From an uncultured Oscillibacter sp. (GTDB taxonomy: Bacteria; Bacillota; Clostridia; Oscillospirales; Oscillospiraceae): DNA of 29,256 bases. The position numbers and the translations under genes were made by a program. Of this stretch, positions 25,143 through 29,256 are shown one piece after another (position 1 is the stretch's first letter; every line of letters starts with the position of its first letter). The stretch lies in assembly GCA_947245315.1 (NCBI GenBank), contig CAMXNV010000002.1, positions 1-29,256 on the forward strand, written 5' to 3'. The notes beneath the pieces were generated by a model. It was given only the letters and a program-made list of their open reading frames with translations. It did not search any database and was not told where the DNA came from.

Positions 25143-25200
25143 CCGGCGAAACGCACAAAGGGGAGCGGCCCGGGGCTCTTTTTATGGCGCGTTTCGCCGG
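25143..25200. other. Nested inverted repeat upstream of miaB
   Basis: A perfect 12-bp inverted repeat, CCGGCGAAACGC (25143-25154) with GCGTTTCGCCGG (25189-25200). Its loop contains a GAGC/GCTC hairpin followed by TTTTT, which looks like a small terminator. It lies between the divergent ncRNA and miaB promoters. Confidence 0.6.
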
Positions 25201-25239
25201 AAAACGCGGGCCGGGAGGTCCTGGGGGCGGGATTGGTTC

Positions 25240-25268
25240 TTGTGCTTTCGGCGGTTTCATGGTAGGAT
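25240..25268 (+). promoter_or_regulatory. Putative miaB promoter
   Basis: TTGTGC (25240-25245), 17-bp spacer, TAGGAT (25263-25268), 35 bp before the start codon. Confidence 0.5.
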
Positions 25269-25303
25269 GAAGCTATTCCTATCAGGGCATTGGAGGAGAC
25301 GCT

Positions 25304-26716
25304 TTGAAACGTGAAGAGATTATCATTCCCCAGGCGGACCTGGACCGCCAGAGGGACTTTCAGGAACGGATACGGGCCCTGTTTTCCGCCCGGGGGCTGA
25401 GCCCCAGGGCCTGTGTGGAGACCTTCGGCTGCCAGCAGAACGTGGCCGACGGGCAGAGGATCATGGGCATGTTGGAAGCCATGGGATTTACCTTCACCCA
25501 GGAGCCCGGGGAGGCGGACCTGGTGCTGCTGAACACCTGCGCCATCCGGGAGCACGCGGAGCAGCGGGTCTTCGGCAACCTGGGGCTGCTGACCCACACG
25601 AAGAAGGAGCGGCCGGACCAGGTCCTGGTCCTCTGCGGCTGCATGGCCCAGGAGGAGCGGGTGGCCAAGCGGGTGAGGGAGTCCTACCGGCACGTGGACC
25701 TGGTCTTCGGTCCCCAGGCCCTCTGGAGGTTCCCCGAGCTCCTCTGGCAGGTCTACGAGACCCGGAAGCGGGTCTTCTCCATCGAGGACGAGCACGGGGG
25801 CATTGCCGAGGGGCTGCCCGTGGTCCGGGAGCGGGGCGTGAAGGCCTGGGTGTCCATTATGTATGGGTGCAACAACTTCTGTTCCTACTGCATCGTGCCC
25901 TACGTCCGGGGCCGGGAGCGGAGCCGGGAGCCCGCCGCCGTCCTGACGGAGGTCCGGCAGCTGGTGGACGAGGGCTATAAGGACATCACCCTCCTGGGCC
26001 AGAATGTGAACTCCTACGGCAACGACCTGGACCGGGGGTATCACTTCCCGGAGCTCCTGGAGGACATCGATCAAATCCCCGGGGACTATTGGATCCGCTT
26101 CATGTCCAGCCACCCCAAGGACGCCAGCCCCCGGCTCTTCGACGTGATGGCCAAGTGCTCCCACGTGGCCAAGCAGCTCCATCTTCCCTTCCAGTCGGGG
26201 AACAACCGGGTGCTGGAGGAGATGAACCGGCGCTATACCCGGGAGAGCTACCTGGAGCTCATCCGATACGCCAAGTCCGTCATGCCCGGGCTGGTGCTGA
26301 CCAGCGACGTCATCATCGGCTTCCCCGGGGAGACGGAGGCGGAGGCCATGGACACCGTGTCCCTGGTGGAGGAGGTGGGCTTTGACGCCCTGTTTACCTT
26401 TATCTACAGTCCCCGCCCCGGCACCCGGGCGGCGTCCATGCCGGACCCCGTGCCCCGGGAGGAAAAGCAGCGGTGGTTCGACAAGCTCCTGGAGGTCCAG
26501 AACCGGCGCTCCGCCGCCATTCACGCCGGGTACGCGGGCCGCACGGTCCGGGTGCTGGTGGACGGCGAGAGCGGCGACGGGGACTATCCCCTCTCCTCCC
26601 GGACGGAGGGCAACCGGCTGGTCCGGCTGAAGGGGGACCCGGCCCTCATCGGGCGCTTCCTGGAGGTGCGGATCACGGGCAGCAACACCTGGGCCCTGTA
26701 CGGGGAGCCGGTCTAG
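25304..26716 (+). CDS. miaB: tRNA-2-methylthio-N6-dimethylallyladenosine synthase MiaB
   Basis: Radical SAM methylthiotransferase that adds the 2-methylthio group to i6A37 in tRNA. 470 aa. N-terminal UPF0004 domain with auxiliary-cluster cysteines C43 (ETFGCQQN), C79 (NTCAIRE) and C113 (CGCMAQE); radical SAM motif C189-NNF-C193-SY-C196 followed by IVPYVRGRERSR, which favours MiaB over MtaB or RimO; C-terminal TRAM domain (about 400-468). It starts at TTG 25304, placed by GGAGGAG 5-6 nt upstream. The TAG stop is the first three bases of an inverted-repeat element that begins here, so the last codons may have been set by that insertion. Confidence 0.95.
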   Translation: MKREEIIIPQADLDRQRDFQERIRALFSARGLSPRACVETFGCQQNVADGQRIMGMLEAMGFTFTQEPGEADLVLLNTCAIREHAEQRVFGNLGLLTHTKKERPDQVLVLCGCMAQEERVAKRVRESYRHVDLVFGPQALWRFPELLWQVYETRKRVFSIEDEHGGIAEGLPVVRERGVKAWVSIMYGCNNFCSYCIVPYVRGRERSREPAAVLTEVRQLVDEGYKDITLLGQNVNSYGNDLDRGYHFPELLEDIDQIPGDYWIRFMSSHPKDASPRLFDVMAKCSHVAKQLHLPFQSGNNRVLEEMNRRYTRESYLELIRYAKSVMPGLVLTSDVIIGFPGETEAEAMDTVSLVEEVGFDALFTFIYSPRPGTRAASMPDPVPREEKQRWFDKLLEVQNRRSAAIHAGYAGRTVRVLVDGESGDGDYPLSSRTEGNRLVRLKGDPALIGRFLEVRITGSNTWALYGEPV

Positions 26717-26879
26717 GGCCTGTTCACATAAACCAAATGTGTGGATTTCCGAGCAAATTTTCGCCGGATGCAAGGCAAAAATTTGCAGGCGTACTGACGT
26801 ACGTCAAAAATTTTTAACGCAGCAGACGGCAAAATTGGCCGGAAAGACGCGCGTTTGGGCTTATGTGAACAGGCCCTAG
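26713..26879. mobile_element. MITE-like element with perfect 19-bp terminal inverted repeats
   Basis: CTAGGGCCTGTTCACATAA (26713-26731) is the exact reverse complement of 26861-26879, and the similarity continues inward imperfectly. Internal palindromes: GCAAATTTT (26753-26761) with AAAATTTGC (26778-26786), and TGACGTACGTCA (26795-26806). Total 167 bp, no open frame of note, A+T-richer than neighbouring genes. Each end contributes the TAG stop codon of the gene pointing into it: miaB on the left, the 85-aa gene on the right. No transposase in the window. Confidence 0.85.
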
Positions 26880-27133
26880 GCGAGGACCATCCACTTCCCC
26901 AGGTCCACGGCGCTTTGGAACAAGAGCTCGTCCTCCAGGGCCCGGAGGCCGCACCAGGCGGAGCGATAGTCCTCCACCAGCTTGAGCTGCTCCAGGGTCA
27001 GCGCCCTCTCCAGGGCGCTCCAGGCCATGTCCTGGGCGGCGTTCCAGCGCCTGTAGTCCATAAGGTTCAGCCGGGCGTCGGTCTCTATGTGCTCGGAGAT
27101 GTGCTGATATAGGCAGTTTAAGTAGGCGTCCAT
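26876..27133 (-). CDS. 85-aa protein of unknown function, divergent from an HTH regulator
   Basis: A soluble, mostly helical 85-aa protein (MDAYLNCLYQHISEHIETDA, WNAAQDMAWSALERALTLEQ, LVEDYRSAWCGLRALEDELL). It has two Cys and is rich in aromatic and acidic residues. No family is recognised; its size and its pairing with a small HTH protein are compatible with a phage-type or toxin-antitoxin-like module, but nothing shows that function. The start at 27133 has GGGAGGTC 7 nt upstream; the open frame back to 27253 runs through the promoter and is rejected. The stop TAG lies in the terminal repeat of the adjacent element, so the natural C terminus may have been altered. Confidence 0.75.
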   Translation of the reverse strand: MDAYLNCLYQHISEHIETDARLNLMDYRRWNAAQDMAWSALERALTLEQLKLVEDYRSAWCGLRALEDELLFQSAVDLGKWMVLA

Positions 27134-27185
27134 CTTATCTTGACCTCCCTTTCGCATGAGGCACAGGTGTGCCCCTTCTGTAGTT

Positions 27186-27214
27186 ATTATATCAAGTACA
27201 AATGTACATGTCAA
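27186..27214 (-). promoter_or_regulatory. Consensus promoter of the 85-aa gene
   Basis: On the minus strand, perfect TTGACA (27209-27214), 17-bp spacer and perfect TATAAT (27186-27191). The TTGACA overlaps the ribosome site of the divergent HTH gene. Such a strong promoter would normally need repression. Confidence 0.85.
27196..27207. promoter_or_regulatory. Operator-like palindrome in the spacer of the 85-aa gene promoter
   Basis: GTACA-AA-TGTAC, a perfect 12-bp palindrome lying entirely between -35 and -10. Binding here would block RNA polymerase. The HTH protein encoded 20 bp away is the expected ligand. Confidence 0.6.
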
Positions 27215-27226
27215 GGAGAATTTGCC

Positions 27227-27442
27227 ATGAGTCTTTCTGAACAGCTTCTTCAATTGAGATTAGACCAGCATCTTACGCAGCCGGAGGTTGCCGCAGCGGT
27301 GGGGTTGAGCCTGCGTGCCTACCAAAATTACGAAAGAGGCTTGCGGGAACCCAAAACGACAGTCCTCATTGCTCTGGCAGATTTTTACGACATCTCCCTG
27401 GACGAGCTGGTGGGACGGGAGTGGCCGAAGGAGCTGGAATAA
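27227..27442 (+). CDS. Small XRE-type HTH regulator
   Basis: 71-aa protein that is almost entirely a Cro/C1-type HTH domain: LRLDQHLTQPEVAAAVGLSLRAYQNYERGLREPKTTVLIALADFYDISLDELVG. ATG 27227 is chosen because AAGGAGA lies 8 nt upstream; an open frame to 27140 would start inside the divergent promoter. It is transcribed away from the 85-aa gene and probably represses it through the palindrome at 27196-27207. Lower GC than the surrounding genes, consistent with acquisition by transfer. Confidence 0.9.
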   Translation: MSLSEQLLQLRLDQHLTQPEVAAAVGLSLRAYQNYERGLREPKTTVLIALADFYDISLDELVGREWPKELE

Positions 27443-27451
27443 TAAAAAAGG

Positions 27452-27476
27452 CCCCGCGCACCGGCGCGGGGTCTTC
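27452..27476 (+). terminator. Terminator-like hairpin after the HTH gene
   Basis: 8-bp GC stem (27452-27459 with 27464-27471, loop ACCG) 9 nt after the stop, followed by TCTTCC. A run of six A precedes it. Confidence 0.55.
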
Positions 27477-27515
27477 CAGGCACTTATTGACAAACGTGGT
27501 ATAATAAAGAGTGGG

Positions 27516-27545
27516 ATCCGCGTCCCGCCGGTCCTCCGCGCGGAT
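27516..27545 (-). terminator. Weak hairpin at the end of the 50-aa gene
   Basis: ATCCGCG (27516-27522) pairs with CGCGGAT (27539-27545), overlapping the stop codon of the 50-aa gene. On the minus strand it is followed by CCCACTCTTTATT. A weak intrinsic terminator at best. Confidence 0.35.
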
Positions 27546-27697
27546 TATTTCTGATCCGCGGCGGTGACGTACGTCCGAATAATCTTCTTGATTTCTTCCA
27601 CCGTGTAGGTCGTCTGCTCCGGTTTCGCTTCCAGAATACCGAACAAATCAAAGGCCATGGCCTTCCTGGTATCCTGCCGTTCAGCCTCAGTACCCAT
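27545..27697 (-). CDS. 50-aa protein of unknown function
   Basis: A small gene with AAGGAGGGAA upstream of ATG 27697 and a consensus promoter further up. The product starts MGTEAERQDTRKAMAFDLFG and ends KKIIRTYVTAADQK; it is charged and helical with no Cys, signal or membrane segment. The middle (GILEAKPEQTTYTVEEIKKII) could be a small helix-turn-helix-like fold, but no family is recognised. The open frame of 82 codons on the same strand in another register (27484-27732) has no ribosome site and is its shadow. Confidence 0.7.
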   Translation of the reverse strand: MGTEAERQDTRKAMAFDLFGILEAKPEQTTYTVEEIKKIIRTYVTAADQK

Positions 27698-27750
27698 CTT
27701 GTTCCCTCCTTCCCGATTGGGAGCGCGTTCATCTTTTAGGTATCACTTCT

Positions 27751-27779
27751 ATTATATCCAATCCCGCCCCGGCTGTCAA
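27751..27779 (-). promoter_or_regulatory. Consensus promoter of the 50-aa gene
   Basis: On the minus strand, perfect TTGACA (27774-27779), 17-bp spacer, perfect TATAAT (27751-27756); leader of about 45 nt. Confidence 0.85.
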
Positions 27780-27799
27780 GGGCGGGTTCTAATTGGGGA

Positions 27800-28056
27800 G
27801 TGTCCTATCGCATTATTATGATGTTTGATGTTTCCCCGGCATTGCGTAGGGGCGATTATCAATCGCCCCTCCCCCCGGGAAGTCTGGAGCTTGAAGAGAA
27901 CGGGCGGCTGATAGCCGCCCCTACAGGGTGTCCTACCGATAGACCACCCCGTAGGGAAGGGGCTCTGTCCCCTTCCGTTCTCCGAGAGTGCCCAGCTTTC
28001 GGTAGACGGGGCGGGACAGAGCCCGCCCCCTACATAAAAATCCGCTAATAGGACAT
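27800..28056. repeat. Palindromic intergenic repeat element, family B, copy 3 (complete)
   Basis: 257 bp bounded by GTGTCCTAT (27800-27808) and ATAGGACAT (28048-28056), a near-perfect terminal inverted repeat. Inside are at least three hairpin modules of the form GTAGGGGCG...CGCCCCTAC, for example around 27846-27869 and 27902-27923, and the motif GTCCTACCGATAGACC (27930-27945). The first 140 bp match the reverse complement of 172-318. The element ends 32 bp before the next gene's ATG. Confidence 0.8.
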
Positions 28057-28088
28057 TCCCTTCAAATTCAAATTGGGAGGTTCCCCCT

Positions 28089-28913
28089 ATGAAGATCGTC
28101 ACCCTCTTGGAAAACACCGCCTGCCGTCCCGGGCTCCGGGCAGCGCGGGGGCTGTCCCTTTACGTGGAGACCCGGCGGCACCGGATTCTGTTTGACATGG
28201 GCCCTGATCCCCAGTTCCTGGACAACGCCCGGGAGTTGGGAATCGATCTCTCCGCTGTGGACGTGGCCGTGCTGTCTCACGGGCACTCGGACCACGGCGG
28301 CGGCCTGGCGGCCTTCTGCGAGGTGAACCAAACCGCCCGGATTTATCTCCGCCGGGAGGCCCTGGGGGCCTACTACGCCGTGCTGCCGGGACAGGAGAAC
28401 TACATCGGCCTGCCGGAGGAGCCGGAGGCGGTGCGGCGGCGCTTTGCCTTCACCGGGGAGCGGGAGGAGCTGGACGAGGGCCTGCGGCTCTTCTCCGGCG
28501 TGGAGGACGACCGGGCCCTCCGGGCCGTGGCCCCCAAGCTCCAGGAGAAGACGGCGGCGGGCTACCGGCCCGACGGCTTTGCCCACGAGCAGCACCTGCT
28601 GGTGGAGGAGGACGGCAAGGCCGTCCTGCTGGCGGGCTGCGGGCACCTGGGAATTGTGAACACCCTCCGGGCGGCGGAGGCCCTCCTGGGCCGGAGGCCC
28701 GAGGTGGTGATCGGGGGATTCCACCTCTTCGAGCTGGAGCCCGGCGCACCGGAGGCGGAGCGGCTGATCGCCCTCACGGCGGAGGAGCTCTCCCGAGGGG
28801 AGAGCGTGTATTACACCGGGCACTGCACCGGGGAGTGGGCCTTCCGGCAGCTGGCCGGGAGGCTGGAGGGACGCCTCCGGGAGATGAGCGGGGGGACCAT
28901 GGTCGTGGTGTAA
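28089..28913 (+). CDS. MBL-fold metallo-hydrolase
   Basis: 274 aa. The metal-binding signature is LSHGHSDHGGG (H64-x-H66-x-D68-H69), with later ligands LAGCGHLGIVN, GGFHLF and a C-terminal YYTGHCTG. The arrangement (ILFDMGPDPQFLDNARELGIDLSAVD before the signature) is that of the group annotated as 7,8-dihydropterin-6-methyl-4-aminobenzene phosphate synthase-like proteins, whose bacterial function is largely unknown. No signal peptide. The start has GGGAGGT 7 nt upstream. It stands alone, with a repeat element on each side, so context gives no substrate. The 28914-29092 stretch after it shows nothing identifiable. Confidence 0.85.
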   Translation: MKIVTLLENTACRPGLRAARGLSLYVETRRHRILFDMGPDPQFLDNARELGIDLSAVDVAVLSHGHSDHGGGLAAFCEVNQTARIYLRREALGAYYAVLPGQENYIGLPEEPEAVRRRFAFTGEREELDEGLRLFSGVEDDRALRAVAPKLQEKTAAGYRPDGFAHEQHLLVEEDGKAVLLAGCGHLGIVNTLRAAEALLGRRPEVVIGGFHLFELEPGAPEAERLIALTAEELSRGESVYYTGHCTGEWAFRQLAGRLEGRLREMSGGTMVVV

Positions 28914-29092
28914 AGAGAATGCGCCGCGCACGATGGAAGAGAGAAAACGGGGGCGCGCCTGAATGACCGGCGGAGCCGGAATGACTTCCCACGCGATTTT
29001 AGATTGAGCGGGGGTTTGTCCGACATCGAATCGACCAGCTACTCTTTTCGCTGGCGCTACCCTGGCAGGAGAATCGGCTGAGCAAAAACCCA

Positions 29093-29256
29093 AGGCTCCC
29101 TCTCTGAGGGAGCTGTCGCCGCCGGAGGCGGTGACTGAGGGAGTTCCCCCGCAGGGAGTTCCCCCGTTTCCCTCGTTTTCCCCGTAAAACCCAGCCCTAT
29201 ACAAACTCCCTCCGTCACGGCTTCGCCGTGCCACCTCCCTCAAAGAGGGAGGCTTT
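29093..29256. repeat. Palindromic intergenic repeat element, family A, copy 2 (reaches window edge)
   Basis: At least 164 bp. It begins AGGCTCCCTCTCTGAGGGAG and ends CCTCAAAGAGGGAGGCTT at the window edge, the same ends as 4371-4507. Shared internal blocks: CTGTCGCCGCCGGAGGCGG and CTCCCTCCGTCACGGCTTCG. The central part is longer and unrelated to copy 1, with GGGAGTTCCCCC repeated. Confidence 0.85.

Noticed and set aside
27487..27505. Plus-strand TTGACA and TATAAT close together
   Set aside because: The spacer is only 7 bp, too short for a promoter, and no gene follows on that strand until 28089.
27484..27732. 82-codon minus-strand open frame
   Set aside because: The better-supported 50-aa gene occupies the same DNA in another register with a strong ribosome site. 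The 82-codon frame is Arg-, Pro- and Trp-rich and has none.

Overview
The window is a GC-rich stretch (coding DNA well above 60% GC by eye) from a Firmicute. The ctsR-mcsA-clpC stress operon with CtsR operators, strong AGGAGG ribosome sites, rubrerythrin, a 2[4Fe-4S] ferredoxin, a PflX-type radical SAM protein and a type II thymidine kinase point to an anaerobic clostridial bacterium. The GC content and the abundant palindromic intergenic repeats suggest a gut Oscillospiraceae member (Flavonifractor/Lawsonibacter/Oscillibacter-like). That placement is inference; there is no rRNA here.

Layout. 1-4342 (+): intergenic repeat, mutY, a heptamer-repeat region, two tandem zinc-ribbon paralogues, tdk and a PflX-like radical SAM gene. 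4371-4762: a palindromic repeat and a ferredoxin gene (-). 4878-8546 (+): ctsR-mcsA-clpC with two CtsR boxes bracketing the promoter and no mcsB. 8559-15745 (-): two small genes, then four M20D amidohydrolases with a membrane permease whose reading frame is broken by one shift. 16070-17462 (+): lspA-rluD, overlapping. 17701-18312 (-): rubrerythrin. 18533-20812 (+): serC, an unlisted 48-aa gene, and a serA-like dehydrogenase. 20928-23160 (-): a DUF1538 membrane protein and a double P-II protein. 23449-24664 (+): an XRE-type regulator overlapping a radical SAM/SPASM gene. 24714-25062 (-): a promoter-to-terminator unit that looks like a structured non-coding RNA. 25304-26716 (+): miaB. 26713-26879: an inverted-repeat element that supplies the stop codons of both flanking genes. 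26876-27697: an 85-aa gene, a divergent HTH regulator with an operator inside the 85-aa gene's consensus promoter, and a 50-aa gene with its own consensus promoter. 27800-29256: another repeat element, an MBL-fold hydrolase and a second copy of the 4371 repeat.

How the genes fit together. Most of the window is housekeeping: DNA repair, nucleotide salvage, protein quality control, lipoprotein maturation, RNA modification and serine synthesis. The accessory parts worth attention are the amidohydrolase/permease array (probably uptake and cleavage of N-acylated amino acids or peptides), the DUF1538/P-II pair (a transporter with a signalling partner), the XRE/SPASM pair, the HTH/85-aa divergent module, the candidate ncRNA, and at least three families of palindromic intergenic elements plus a heptamer tandem repeat. 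All product calls come from reading motifs; no database search was possible.
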